A DNA stretch of 64,000 nt from Micromonospora purpureochromogenes (GTDB taxonomy: Bacteria > Actinomycetota > Actinomycetes > Mycobacteriales > Micromonosporaceae). The DNA lies in assembly GCF_900091515.1 (NCBI RefSeq), contig NZ_LT607410.1:5580001-5644000 (forward strand), in the 5' to 3' direction. The notes below the pieces were generated by a model, which did not search any database, was not told the origin of the DNA, and saw nothing but the letters and a program-made list of their open reading frames with translations. A program made the translations under genes and the position numbers. Shown piece after piece: positions 52,242-61,245 of this stretch (position 1 is the first letter of the stretch; every line of letters starts with the position of its first letter).

Positions 52242-53156
52242 GTGACGCTGCTGCCCCCGGACGTTCTCGCTGACCGGCTGAAGTCGGGCCTGCTCTCGTT
52301 CCCGGTCACCCACTTCGACGCCGACCTGCAGTTCGACGAGCCGCGGTACCGCGAGCACCTGGCCTGGCAGGCGAGCTTCGACGTCGCCGGCCTGTTCGCC
52401 GCCGGCGGCACGGGTGAGGGATTCTCGCTCAACTCGGCCGAGATGGACCGGGTCGTCCGGGTCGCCGTCGACGAGGTGGCCGGCAAGGTCCCGGTCATCG
52501 CGCCGGCCACCGGCGGCACCGCCGTCTCCATCGCCCAGGCGCAGGCCGCCCAGGCCGCCGGCGCCTCCGGGCTGCTGCTGTTCCCGCCGTACCTCACCGA
52601 GGCCAGCCAGCAGGGCCTGGTGGAGCACATCAGCGCGGTGTGCCGAGCGACCGAGCTGGGCGTCATCGTCTACAGCCGGGCGAACGCGGTGCTCACCGAC
52701 GCCACCGTCGCCGAGATCGCCGACCGGAACCCCAACCTGATCGGGCTCAAGGACGGCGTGGGCGACATCGAGCAGATGACCCGCACCTACGCCCGGGTCG
52801 GCGACCGGCTGATCTACGTCGGTGGGCTGCCGACCGCCGAGACGTTCGCGCTGCCGCTGCTTCAGCTCGGCGTGAGCACCTACTCCTCGGCGCTGTACAA
52901 CTTCCTGCCCGAGTTCGCGCTCCGGTTCTACGCGGCCGTACGCGCCCAGGACCGGCCGGCGGTCTACCAGATGCTCACCGACTTCGTGATCCCGTACCTG
53001 GACATCCGGGACCGGGCGAAGGGGTATGCGGTCTCCATCGTCAAGGCCGGCCTGACCGCGGTCGGGCGCGACGGCGGCCGGGTCCGGCCCCCGCTGACGG
53101 ACCTGACCGAGACCGAGCTCGCCGAGCTGACCACCCTGGTCGAGAAGATCTCCTGA
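52242..53156 (+). CDS. kdgD: 5-dehydro-4-deoxyglucarate dehydratase
   Basis: A 304-residue DHDPS/NAL-family (beta/alpha)8 enzyme: [42 protein letters not shown] (the KdgD version of the GTTGE motif), Tyr144 in VIVYSRANA and the Schiff-base Lys170 in [10 protein letters not shown], then [36 protein letters not shown] in pieces. It converts 5-keto-4-deoxy-D-glucarate to 2,5-dioxopentanoate, CO2 and water. It is the first gene of the aldarate operon, followed 28 bp later by gudD. GTG 52242 has AAGGA upstream. Confidence 0.94.
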   Translation: MTLLPPDVLADRLKSGLLSFPVTHFDADLQFDEPRYREHLAWQASFDVAGLFAAGGTGEGFSLNSAEMDRVVRVAVDEVAGKVPVIAPATGGTAVSIAQAQAAQAAGASGLLLFPPYLTEASQQGLVEHISAVCRATELGVIVYSRANAVLTDATVAEIADRNPNLIGLKDGVGDIEQMTRTYARVGDRLIYVGGLPTAETFALPLLQLGVSTYSSALYNFLPEFALRFYAAVRAQDRPAVYQMLTDFVIPYLDIRDRAKGYAVSIVKAGLTAVGRDGGRVRPPLTDLTETELAELTTLVEKIS

Positions 53157-53184
53157 CCAGCTCACCGACACCGAGAGGACGGCG

Positions 53185-54516
53185 ATGACCGGCCGCACCC
53201 CGACCGTGGCCCGTGTCGAGGCGGTGCCCGTCGCGGGGCACGACAGCATGCTGCTCAACCTCAGCGGCGCGCACGGCCCCTTCTTCACCCGCAACATCGC
53301 CATCGTCACCGACAGCGAGGGCCGGGTCGGCGTCGGCGAGGTGCCCGGCGGTGAGGCGATCCGCCGCACCATCTCCGACGCCGGTGAGCTGCTCGTCGGG
53401 CAGCCCGTCGCGCAGTTCGGCCGGCTGCTGCGTGCGGTGGCCGACACGTTCGCCGACCGGGACGCAGGCGGGCGCGGTCTGCAGACCTTCGACCTGCGGA
53501 CGACGGTCCACGCGGTGACCGCGCTGGAGTCGGCGCTGCTCGACCTGCTGGGCCAGCAGCTCGGCGTGCCGGTAGCGGAGCTGCTTGGCGACGGACAGCA
53601 GCGCGACGCGGTCCCGATGCTCGGCTACCTCTTCTACATCGGTGACCGCCGGTCCACCGACCTGCCCTACCTCGACGAGGCCGAACCGGCCGACGACTGG
53701 GAGCGGCTGCGCCGCGGGCCGGCGCTGACCCCCGACGCGGTCGTGGCGCTGGCCGAGGCGGCCCAGGCCCGCTACGGGTTCGCCGACTTCAAGCTCAAGG
53801 GCGGCGTGCTGGCCGGCGAGCAGGAGGTCGCCGCGGTCCGCGCCCTCGCCGAGCGGTTCCCGGACGCCCGCATCACGCTCGACCCGAACGGCGGCTGGCT
53901 CCTGGCCGAGGCCGTCGAGCTCTGCCGCGACCTGCACGGGGTGCTCGCCTACGCCGAGGACCCGGTCGGAGCCGAGGGCGGGTTCTCGGGGCGCGAAACG
54001 ATGGCGGAGTTCCGGCGCGTCACGGGACTGCCGACGGCCACCAACATGATCGCGACCGACTGGCGCCAGCTGGCCCACGCGGTGCGGTCGAACGCGGTGG
54101 ACATCCCGCTCGCCGATCCGCACTTCTGGACGATGCGCGGCTCGGTCCGGGTCGCCCAGCTGTGCCACGACTTCGGCCTCACCTGGGGTTCGCACTCGAA
54201 CAACCACTTCGACATCTCGCTGGCGATGTTCACCCACGTGGGCGCGGCCGCCCCTGGCGAGATCACCGCCCTCGACACGCACTGGATCTGGCAGGACGGG
54301 CAGGCGCTCACCCGCAGGCCGTTGCAGATCCGGGATGGGCAGATCGCCGTACCCACCGCGCCCGGCCTGGGGGTCGAGCTCGACCGCGACGCCCTGGCGG
54401 CGGCGCACGAGCTGTACCTGGAGCACGGCCTGGGCGCCCGCGACGACGCCGTGGCGATGCAGTACCTCGTCCCCGGCTGGGCGTTCGATCCCAAGCGCCC
54501 CTGCCTGGTCCGCTGA
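53185..54516 (+). CDS. gudD: Glucarate dehydratase
   Basis: A 443-residue enolase-superfamily enzyme. Expected catalytic residues are in place: K203 and K205 (FKLKGG), metal ligands D233 (LDPNGGW), E258 (AEDPVG) and N287 (ATNMIATD), and H337 (SHSNNHFD). Other family marks are [21 protein letters not shown] and [24 protein letters not shown]. It dehydrates D-glucarate (and L-idarate) to 5-keto-4-deoxyglucarate, the substrate of the kdgD product. GAGAGGAC precedes the ATG at 53185. Confidence 0.95.
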   Translation: MTGRTPTVARVEAVPVAGHDSMLLNLSGAHGPFFTRNIAIVTDSEGRVGVGEVPGGEAIRRTISDAGELLVGQPVAQFGRLLRAVADTFADRDAGGRGLQTFDLRTTVHAVTALESALLDLLGQQLGVPVAELLGDGQQRDAVPMLGYLFYIGDRRSTDLPYLDEAEPADDWERLRRGPALTPDAVVALAEAAQARYGFADFKLKGGVLAGEQEVAAVRALAERFPDARITLDPNGGWLLAEAVELCRDLHGVLAYAEDPVGAEGGFSGRETMAEFRRVTGLPTATNMIATDWRQLAHAVRSNAVDIPLADPHFWTMRGSVRVAQLCHDFGLTWGSHSNNHFDISLAMFTHVGAAAPGEITALDTHWIWQDGQALTRRPLQIRDGQIAVPTAPGLGVELDRDALAAAHELYLEHGLGARDDAVAMQYLVPGWAFDPKRPCLVR

Positions 54517-54548
54517 CCGCCGCCCCAGCGTCCCCACGAAGGAGAGAC

Positions 54549-55712
54549 ATGACCACCCCCACCCCTGTCCCGGCCGCCCCCGCCGTCCTCGACCGGATCG
54601 AGTCGGTGACCCTCTCGTCGGTCACCCTCCCGCTGGGCACCGGGATCAGCGACGCGAAGGTGCTCACCGGCCGGCAGCGGCCGATGACGGAGGTCGCGTT
54701 CCTCTTCGCCGAGATCCGTACCGAGGCGGGGTTCGAGGGCGTCGGCTTCAGCTACTCCAAGCGGGCCGGCGGGCCGGCACAGTTCGCGCACGCCCGGGAG
54801 GTCGCCCCCGACCTGATCGGCGAGGACCCCAGCGACATCGGCCGGCTGTGGACCAAGCTCGTCTGGTCCGGCGCCTCGGTCGGGCGCAGCGGCGCGGCCA
54901 CCCAGGCGCTCGCCGCGATCGACGTCGCGCTCTGGGACCTCAAGGCGAAGCGCGCCGGGCTGCCGCTGGCCAAGCTGCTGGGCGCGCACCGGGACTCGGT
55001 CCGTTGCTACAACACCTCCGGCGGCTTTCTGCACGAGTCGATCGAGCAGGTGCTGGAGAACGCGACCCGAACCCTCGAGTCGGGCGTCGGCGGCATCAAG
55101 ATCAAAGTTGGTCAGCCCGACTCCGCGGAGGACCTGCGCCGCGTTCGCGCCGTCCGCGAGCACCTCGGGGACGCCGTCCCGTTCATGGTGGACGCCAATC
55201 AGCAGTGGGACCGGCCGACCGCCATGCGGGTCGGTCGGGCGCTGGAGGAGTTCGGCCTGGTCTGGATCGAGGAGCCGCTGGACGCCTACGACGCCGAGGG
55301 GCACGCCCAGCTCGCCCGGGCGCTGGACACCGCGGTGGCGACCGGGGAGATGCTGACCAGCGTCGCGGAGCACTACGAGCTGATCCGCGCCGGCGCGGTG
55401 GACATCCTCCAGCCGGACGCCCCCCGCATCGGCGGCATCACCCAGTTCCTCAAGCTCGCCACGCTGGCCGACCACAGCAACCTGCAGCTGGCGCCGCACT
55501 TCGCGATGGAGATCCACGCGCACCTGGCGGCCGCCTACCCGCACGAGCCGTGGGTCGAGCACTTCGACTGGCTGTACCCGTTGTTCAACGAGCGCCTCGA
55601 GACCCGTGGCGGCCGCATGTACATCTCGGACCGGCCCGGGCTGGGCATCACCCTCAGCGAGCAGGCCCGCGCCTGGACCGTGGACCGCGTCCACGTCGAC
55701 GCGTCCCGCTGA
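54549..55712 (+). CDS. L-talarate/galactarate dehydratase-type enolase-superfamily enzyme
   Basis: A 387-residue mandelate-racemase-group protein. Residues K184-x-K186 (GIKIKVGQ), D215 (MVDANQQW), E241 (WIEEPLD), E267 (TGEMLTS) and H317 (LAPHFAMEIH) sit at a constant offset of 11 from the Salmonella talarate/galactarate dehydratase positions as I recall them, which supports this assignment. It would feed galactarate/talarate into the same keto-deoxy intermediate. The ATG at 54549 follows GGAG, 32 bp after gudD. Confidence 0.88.
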   Translation: MTTPTPVPAAPAVLDRIESVTLSSVTLPLGTGISDAKVLTGRQRPMTEVAFLFAEIRTEAGFEGVGFSYSKRAGGPAQFAHAREVAPDLIGEDPSDIGRLWTKLVWSGASVGRSGAATQALAAIDVALWDLKAKRAGLPLAKLLGAHRDSVRCYNTSGGFLHESIEQVLENATRTLESGVGGIKIKVGQPDSAEDLRRVRAVREHLGDAVPFMVDANQQWDRPTAMRVGRALEEFGLVWIEEPLDAYDAEGHAQLARALDTAVATGEMLTSVAEHYELIRAGAVDILQPDAPRIGGITQFLKLATLADHSNLQLAPHFAMEIHAHLAAAYPHEPWVEHFDWLYPLFNERLETRGGRMYISDRPGLGITLSEQARAWTVDRVHVDASR

Positions 55713-55744
55713 ACCACCCCACCGCAGCATTGGAGGACCACCTC

Positions 55745-57259
55745 ATGGCCGCAGTCGTCAGCATCGACCCCCGCACCGGCCAGGCGGTCGAAGAGGTCGC
55801 GCAGGAGACGACCACCGCGGAGGTGGACCGCCTCTGCGCGGCAGCGCTCGCCGCGGCCCCCGATTTGGAGGCGCTCGGCCGCGCCGGGCGGGCGCGGCTG
55901 CTGCGTACCCTCGCGGATGCCCTGGAGGAGCGGCGCGAGGACGTCGTCGCCGTCGCCGACCGCGAGACGGCGCTCGGGCCGGTACGGCTGAACGGGGAGC
56001 TCACCCGCACCTGCTACCAACTGCGCCTGTTCGCCGAGGTCCTGGACGAGGGCAGCTACGTCGAGGCGGCGATCGACCACGCCGGCGACACCCCGATGGG
56101 TCCCCGGCCCGACCTGCGCCGGATGCTCGTCCCGATCGGCCCGGTCGCGGTGTTCGGCGCCAGCAACTTCCCGCTGGCCTTCTCCGTACCCGGGGGCGAC
56201 ACCGCCTCGGCGCTCGCGGCCGGCTGCCCGGTCATCGTCAAGGCGCACGGGTCCCACCCCGCCACGTCGCAGCTGGTGTTCGACATCCTGGCGGCGGCGG
56301 GCGACAAGGCCGGCGCTCCGGCGGGCACGCTGGGCCTCGTCCACGGCGTCCAGGCCGGCGCGGAGCTCGTCGCTCACCCGGCGGTCCGGGCCGTGGGCTT
56401 CACCGGCTCGGTCAACGGCGGCCGCGCACTGCTGCAGATCATCGAGCAGCGCCCGGACCCGGTGCCGTTCTTCGGCGAGCTCAGCAGCCTCAACCCGGTG
56501 GTCGTGACGCCGCAGGCCGCCGCCGAGCGCGGACCGGCGATCGGCGCCGAACTCGTCGGCTCCTTCACCCTCGGGGGCGGCCAGTTCTGCACCAAGCCGG
56601 GTCTGGCCTTCGTGCCGGCCGGCCCCGACGGCGACGCGGTGGTCGAGGCCATGGCGGAGGCGGTGCGGGGGGCCGGCGCTCCGGTGCTGCTCAACGAGGG
56701 CATCTCCGCCGCGTACGGCCGCATTTCCGACGACCTCGCCGACGCTCCCGGCGTCGAGGTGCTCGCCCGGGGTGCGGAGCCGGACGGGGCCGGCTTCCAG
56801 GCGGCGCCGCTACTGCTGAAGACGTCAGCCGTCGAGCTCCCGCAGGAGGTGACCGAGGAATGTTTCGGGCCGGTGTCGGTCGTGGCCCGCTACGAGGGCG
56901 AGGCCGAGCTGCTCACGGCGCTGGAGGCGATGCCCTCGTCGCTGACCGCGACCGTGCTGCGCGGCCGCGGCGAGACCGAGCTGCCACTGGCGGTCTCCCA
57001 GCAGCTGCGCCCGCGAGCCGGTCGGCTGGTCTACGACGCCTACCCCACCGGCGTGGCCGTTTCCTGGGCCCAGCACCACGGTGGGCCGTGGCCGTCGACC
57101 AACTCGCAGCACACCTCCGTCGGCACCACGGCGATCCGACGGTTCCTGCGCCCGGTCACCTGGCAGGGGGCACCCGCCGAGCTGCTTCCCCCCGAGCTCT
57201 CCGACGACTACCGCGGCATCCCCCGGCGCATCGACGGGGTCCTGGAGCTGCCCCGATGA
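55745..57259 (+). CDS. Alpha-ketoglutarate semialdehyde (2,5-dioxovalerate) dehydrogenase
   Basis: A 504-residue ALDH of the KGSADH type: RRMLVPIGPVAVFGASNFPLAFSVPGGDTASALAAGCPVIVKAHGSHPATS is the characteristic early region, then FTGSVNGGRALLQ, catalytic Glu in FFGELSSLNPVVV, catalytic Cys in GGGQFCTKPGLAFV, ECFGPVSVVARYE and VSWAQHHGGPWPSTN near the C-terminus. It oxidises 2,5-dioxopentanoate to 2-oxoglutarate, completing the aldarate route. The ATG at 55745 follows GGAGGACC. A 26-codon frame (57256-57336) touching its stop is probably not a gene. Confidence 0.94.
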   Translation: MAAVVSIDPRTGQAVEEVAQETTTAEVDRLCAAALAAAPDLEALGRAGRARLLRTLADALEERREDVVAVADRETALGPVRLNGELTRTCYQLRLFAEVLDEGSYVEAAIDHAGDTPMGPRPDLRRMLVPIGPVAVFGASNFPLAFSVPGGDTASALAAGCPVIVKAHGSHPATSQLVFDILAAAGDKAGAPAGTLGLVHGVQAGAELVAHPAVRAVGFTGSVNGGRALLQIIEQRPDPVPFFGELSSLNPVVVTPQAAAERGPAIGAELVGSFTLGGGQFCTKPGLAFVPAGPDGDAVVEAMAEAVRGAGAPVLLNEGISAAYGRISDDLADAPGVEVLARGAEPDGAGFQAAPLLLKTSAVELPQEVTEECFGPVSVVARYEGEAELLTALEAMPSSLTATVLRGRGETELPLAVSQQLRPRAGRLVYDAYPTGVAVSWAQHHGGPWPSTNSQHTSVGTTAIRRFLRPVTWQGAPAELLPPELSDDYRGIPRRIDGVLELPR

Positions 57260-57361
57260 GCGCGCGCGTCGCCCTGCCACAGGCGCCGGCCGCGCTCGGG
57301 CGACCGGCGGACGCCGCGCCCGCCGCGGCCGCGTGAGCGGCCCGGCCGAGGGCACAGCCGG

Positions 57362-58288
57362 GTGAACGCGGTCATCGGCGGCTTCGCCGCCCTGGTCGCG
57401 GTCATCGCCGTCGGCTGGGTCCTTGGCCGGACGGGCACGCTGGGCGCCGAAGCCGGGGGCGTGCTGTCACGGTTGTCCTACTTCGTGGCGACGCCCGCCC
57501 TGCTGCTGCTCACGCTCGCAAAGGCCGATCCGGCGGCGCTCCTGTCGGCCGCACTCGTGGCGACCGCGGGCAGCGCGGTGCTCAGCGCCCTGCTGTACGC
57601 GGCGCTGGCCCGGTGGCGTTGGCGGGTGTCGCCGGCCGAGCTGACGGTCGGCGGGCTCGCCTCGTCGTACGTGAACGCGGGCAACCTGGGTGTCCCCATC
57701 TCGGTGTACGTCCTCGGTGACGCGTCGTTCGTGGCCCCGGTACTGCTGTTCCAGGTACTGCTCATGGCGCCGGTCGGGCTGGCCGTGCTGGCCAACTCGC
57801 AGACGGCCGGTGCAGCCCCGCCCCGCTGGCGGCTGCTCACCCAGCCGCTCCGCACGCCGGTCGTGGTGGGCTGCGGCCTCGGGGTGCTGGTCGCGGCCAC
57901 CGGGGTGGAGCTGCCATCGCTCGTGCTGGAGCCGGTCGAGCTCACCGCCGCGCTGGCGGTACCCGCGGCGTTGCTGGCGTACGGCATGAGCTTGCACGGC
58001 GCACCCCGCCCCGCGTCCGGCGACGCGGCTTCCCGGGTGTGGCTGGCCGTGGCGCTCAAGACCCTCGCCCAGCCTGCGCTGGCCTACGCACTCGGCCGGT
58101 GGGTCGCCGGTCTCTCCGGGGTGGCGTTGCTGGCGGTCACCGTCACCTCGGCCCTGCCGACGGCGCAGAACGTGTTCGTCTACGCCTCGTCCTACGACCG
58201 CGGCACTCTGCTGGCGCGGGACGTCGTGCTGCTCACCACCGTCCTGTCCGTTCCCGTGCTGGTCGGGATCGCCGTGCTGCTGGGCTGA
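57362..58288 (+). CDS. AEC (auxin efflux carrier) family transporter
   Basis: A 308-residue protein with about ten hydrophobic helices. It shows AALVAVIAVGWVLGRTGTLG, LSRLSYFVATPALLLLTLAKAD, SSYVNAGNLGVPISVYVLGD (family GNxGxP motif) and VTSALPTAQNVFVYASSYDRG (family TxxPxAxNxxxxA). AEC proteins such as MleP-type carriers move organic acids. In this position it may move a pathway intermediate, malate or aldarate. The GTG at 57362 is about 100 bp after the dehydrogenase. Confidence 0.92.
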   Translation: MNAVIGGFAALVAVIAVGWVLGRTGTLGAEAGGVLSRLSYFVATPALLLLTLAKADPAALLSAALVATAGSAVLSALLYAALARWRWRVSPAELTVGGLASSYVNAGNLGVPISVYVLGDASFVAPVLLFQVLLMAPVGLAVLANSQTAGAAPPRWRLLTQPLRTPVVVGCGLGVLVAATGVELPSLVLEPVELTAALAVPAALLAYGMSLHGAPRPASGDAASRVWLAVALKTLAQPALAYALGRWVAGLSGVALLAVTVTSALPTAQNVFVYASSYDRGTLLARDVVLLTTVLSVPVLVGIAVLLG

Positions 58289-58291
58289 TCG

Positions 58292-58359
58292 CGATGTCGT
58301 AGGGGCATCGGCCCATGTCCGACCGGACTTGGACAGGCATCGTCGTGGGTCTCTAGCGT
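58292..58359 (+). promoter_or_regulatory. Promoter region of the mqo-like/FAD-oxidase pair
   Basis: CGATG-N9-CATCG inverted repeat (58292-58310), then TTGGAC (58329-58334), 19 nt, TAGCGT (58354-58359). The -35 lies in TTGGACAGGCATCG, shared with the tct and kdgD promoters. Confidence 0.65.
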
Positions 58360-58372
58360 GGGGAGTGTGATC

Positions 58373-59893
58373 ATGTCGAGAAGCGGCCCGAGCGAGGAGT
58401 GGGACGCCGTCCTCGTCGGCGGCGGGATCATGAGCGCGACGCTCGGCGTGCTGCTGAGCGAGGTGCAGCCGGACTGGCGGATCACCGTCGTCGAGCGGCT
58501 CGACGAGGCGGGCCTCGAAAGCTCGAGCGCCTGGAACAACGCCGGGACCGGCCACGCCGGGCTCTGCGAGTTCAACTACACGCCGCGGCGGCCCGACGGC
58601 ACGGTGGACCCGTCGAGTGCGGTGCGGATCGGCGAGCAGTTCGTCTCGTCCCTGGTGTTCTGGGCCGGTCTGGTGGAGCGGGGGGTGCTCGGGCCGCCCG
58701 AGACGTTCATCCGCTCGGTCCCGCACCTCGGCTTCGGCCGCGGGGCGGACGGCGTGGCGTACCTGCGGGACCGATGGGAGGCCTTGCGGGGCTCTCCACT
58801 CTTCGCCGACCTGGAGTTCAGCGAGGACCCCGACGTCCTCACCTCGTGGCTGCCGCTGATGTTCGACGGCCGCACCCGGAACGAACCAGTGGCCGTCACC
58901 CGCTCGGCGCAGGGGACCGACGTCGACTTCGGCGCCCTCACCCGGCAGCTGCTGTCGGTCCTGCGCCAGCGCGGCGGCGTCGTCCGAACGGGCCAGGAGG
59001 TCTCGTCCCTGCGCCGGCATGCAAGGACCTGGGTCGTGCGGGTCCGCGACCACAGGACGGGGCATCACCGCCAGCTGCGGGCCCCGTACGTCTTCGTCGG
59101 GGCCGGGGGCGGGACACTGCCGCTGCTGCAGTCGGCCCGCGTCCCGGAGATCCGGCGGTACGGCGCCTTCCCGATCAGTGGTCAGTTCCTGCGGACCGAC
59201 CGGCCCGACCTCGTGGCCGCCCACCGGGGAAAGGTGTACGGGCATGCGGCTCTGGGGGCCCCGCCGATCTCGGTGCCGCATCTCGACCTGCGCGTGGTTG
59301 ACGGGCAGGAGGCGCTGCTCTTCGGACCGTTCGCAGCCTTCACGCCCCGCTTCCTCACCCGTGGCCGGCTGAGCGACCTCGTGCGCTCGGTCCGGCCCGG
59401 GAACCTCCCGGTCCTGGCCGCCGCGGCGCGGGACAACCGGTCGCTGGTGGCCTACCTGCTGCGGCAGGTGGTCCAGTCCGCGGATGCCCGGACGGCCGCG
59501 CTGCGCCAGTTCGTGCCGTCGGCCCGCCCGGACGACTGGACGCTGATCACCGCGGGGCAGCGGGTCCAGATCCTCAAGAAGACCGGGAGCCGCGGCACGA
59601 TGGTCGGCTTCGGCACTGAGATCGTCACCTCCGCCGGTGGCTCGCTGGCCGCCCTGCTCGGCGCCTCGCCCGGTGCCTCGACCGCCGCGTCGACGATGCT
59701 CGACGTGCTCGCGGCGAGCTTTCCGCAGCGGATGTCGGAGTGGGCGCCACAGCTGGACCGTCTCGCGCCGTCCGCGCGGACGGTGCGGCAGCTCGGTCCG
59801 GACCGGCTCGGCGAGGCGTTGACGCGCGCCCGCCGGGTGCTCGGGCTGCTGCCGGTGGGCACGGCCCACGGGAAGGGAGCGACGACCTCGTGA
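58373..59893 (+). CDS. mqo: Malate:quinone oxidoreductase family protein
   Basis: A 506-residue FAD enzyme: DAVLVGGGIMSATLGVLLSEVQP (FAD-binding Gly motif), SSSAWNNAGTGHAGLCEFNYTPRR in two pieces, GAGGGTLPLLQSARVPE, GRYGAFP-like FPISGQFLR, and MVGFGTEIVTSAGGSLAALLGASPGASTAASTMLDVL at the C-terminus in pieces. The family oxidises malate to oxaloacetate at the membrane with quinone as acceptor. In an aldarate operon the natural 2-hydroxyacid may be different. GGGGAG precedes ATG 58373; GTG 58367 is an alternative. It overlaps the next gene (GTGA). Confidence 0.9.
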   Translation: MSRSGPSEEWDAVLVGGGIMSATLGVLLSEVQPDWRITVVERLDEAGLESSSAWNNAGTGHAGLCEFNYTPRRPDGTVDPSSAVRIGEQFVSSLVFWAGLVERGVLGPPETFIRSVPHLGFGRGADGVAYLRDRWEALRGSPLFADLEFSEDPDVLTSWLPLMFDGRTRNEPVAVTRSAQGTDVDFGALTRQLLSVLRQRGGVVRTGQEVSSLRRHARTWVVRVRDHRTGHHRQLRAPYVFVGAGGGTLPLLQSARVPEIRRYGAFPISGQFLRTDRPDLVAAHRGKVYGHAALGAPPISVPHLDLRVVDGQEALLFGPFAAFTPRFLTRGRLSDLVRSVRPGNLPVLAAAARDNRSLVAYLLRQVVQSADARTAALRQFVPSARPDDWTLITAGQRVQILKKTGSRGTMVGFGTEIVTSAGGSLAALLGASPGASTAASTMLDVLAASFPQRMSEWAPQLDRLAPSARTVRQLGPDRLGEALTRARRVLGLLPVGTAHGKGATTS

Positions 59894-61158
59894 CCGCAGA
59901 CCTCATCGACCGGCTACGGCACGTGGTCGGGCCCTCCGCCGTGATCAGCGACCCGGACGAGATGGCCGGCTACCTCACCGACTGGCGCAACGCGTACGCG
60001 GGAACCGCCGCGGCCGTCGTGCGGCCGGGCGACACCGAGGAGGTGGCCGCGGTCGTCGCACTGTGCGCCGAGGCCGGCGTCGCGGTGGTTCCACAGGGCG
60101 GCAACACGGGGCTGTGCGGCGGCGCCGTCCCCGACTCCTCCGGCCGTCAGGTGGTGCTCTCCCTGAGCCGCATGCGCCGCATCCGCGACCTCGACATCGC
60201 CAACCAGACCATCACGGTGGAGGCCGGCGCGGTTCTGCAGTCGGTGCAGGAAGCCGCGGCGGCCGCCGGCCGGCTCTTCCCGCTGTCCCTGGGCGCGGAG
60301 GGAAGCTGCACGATCGGCGGCAACCTCGCCACCAACGCCGGTGGGACGACGCTGGGGGTGATCACGGCCGCCGTGCTGAAGCTCTTTCCCGCCGTCCGGA
60401 GCCGCGCGACGGCATGGGTGGCCCTGCCGGGCCCGCAGGCGGCGGTCGACCTGATCGGTGTCCTCCGGGAACTGGCCGGCGACCGGCTGACCGGTTTCGA
60501 GATCATGTCCCAGCAGAGCGTGGGGTTCGTGCTGCGCCACTCGTCGGGCGCGCGCGACCCGCTCGGCGACCGCCATCCCTGGTACGCACTCGTGGAGCTG
60601 AGCGACACGCTGCCTGGCGCCGGCCTCGACGGGGTGATCGAGTCGGCGCTCGGGGAGGCGTTCGAGCGGGACCTGGTGGTGGACGCGGTCGTCGCCTCCG
60701 GCTCGGCGCAGGCCGCCGCCCTGTGGGCGCTGCGCGAAGGCATCTCGGAGGCGCAGAACCACGAGGGCCCCAGCCTCAAGCACGACGTCACCGTGCCGGT
60801 CAGTCGGATCCCGGCGTTCGTGGAACGCACCGACCGGGCGCTCGAGGAGGCCATCCCGGGCATCCGGATCGTGACGTACGGCCACATCGGCGACGGCAAC
60901 CTGCACTACAACCTCAGCAAACCGGTGGGCAGCGACGACGACGAGTTCCGTGCGCGAGCCGCTGACCTCGCCCGCGTCATCTACGACTCGACGGGCGCGT
61001 TCGACGGCAGCATCAGCGCGGAGCACGGGCTCGGGCAGTCGAAGCGGGGGGTCATCGCCGACTACAAGGACCACCACGAGCTGGAGCTGATGCGGGGGCT
61101 CAAGCAGCTGTTCGATCCGCGGGGGCTGATGAACCCCGGGAAGGTACTGCCAGGCTGA
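59890..61158 (+). CDS. FAD-linked 2-hydroxyacid dehydrogenase (D-2-hydroxyglutarate/glycolate oxidase type) with internal deletion
   Basis: A 422-residue VAO-type flavoprotein: VVRPGDTEEVAAVVALCAEAGVAVVPQGGNTGLCGGA (FAD pyrophosphate loop), GCTIGGNLATNAGG-type sequence, then GYGHIGDGNLHYN-type metal site (TYGHIGDGNLHYNL) and SAEHGLGQSKR. Directly after CTIGGNLATNAGGT the sequence continues TLGVITAAVLKLFP. Family members have about 45-50 residues between these, including the LR.GN and KDNTGYDLK..GAEGT motifs. The protein is correspondingly short, so FAD binding may be lost. Coupled to mqo (GTGA). Confidence 0.85.
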   Translation: MTADLIDRLRHVVGPSAVISDPDEMAGYLTDWRNAYAGTAAAVVRPGDTEEVAAVVALCAEAGVAVVPQGGNTGLCGGAVPDSSGRQVVLSLSRMRRIRDLDIANQTITVEAGAVLQSVQEAAAAAGRLFPLSLGAEGSCTIGGNLATNAGGTTLGVITAAVLKLFPAVRSRATAWVALPGPQAAVDLIGVLRELAGDRLTGFEIMSQQSVGFVLRHSSGARDPLGDRHPWYALVELSDTLPGAGLDGVIESALGEAFERDLVVDAVVASGSAQAAALWALREGISEAQNHEGPSLKHDVTVPVSRIPAFVERTDRALEEAIPGIRIVTYGHIGDGNLHYNLSKPVGSDDDEFRARAADLARVIYDSTGAFDGSISAEHGLGQSKRGVIADYKDHHELELMRGLKQLFDPRGLMNPGKVLPG

Positions 61159-61167
61159 CCTGCCGAC

Positions 61168-61200
61168 ACCGGTGTGACGTGTAAGGACCGTCACGCCGGT
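61168..61200 (+). terminator. Terminator hairpin of the mqo/FAD-oxidase unit
   Basis: ACCGGTGTGACG (61168-61179) pairs with CGTCACGCCGGT (61189-61200), one T-G wobble, 9-nt loop, 10 nt after the stop codon. Confidence 0.75.
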
Positions 61201-61206
61201 CGATCC

Positions 61207-61236
61207 TTCCAACTGTGCGTCGGCTGGGAGTAACGT
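61207..61236 (+). promoter_or_regulatory. Candidate promoter of the leader peptide/DAACS transcript
   Basis: TTCCAA (61207-61212), 18 nt, TAACGT (61231-61236). The expected start of transcription is only a few bases before the leader-peptide ATG at 61246. Confidence 0.45.
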
Positions 61237-61245
61237 CGCCAGGCG

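Noticed and set aside
57256..57336. 26-codon frame starting at an ATGA overlap with the KGSADH stop
   Set aside because: Ala/Pro-rich product without ribosome site or recognisable pattern; position alone is not enough to call a gene.
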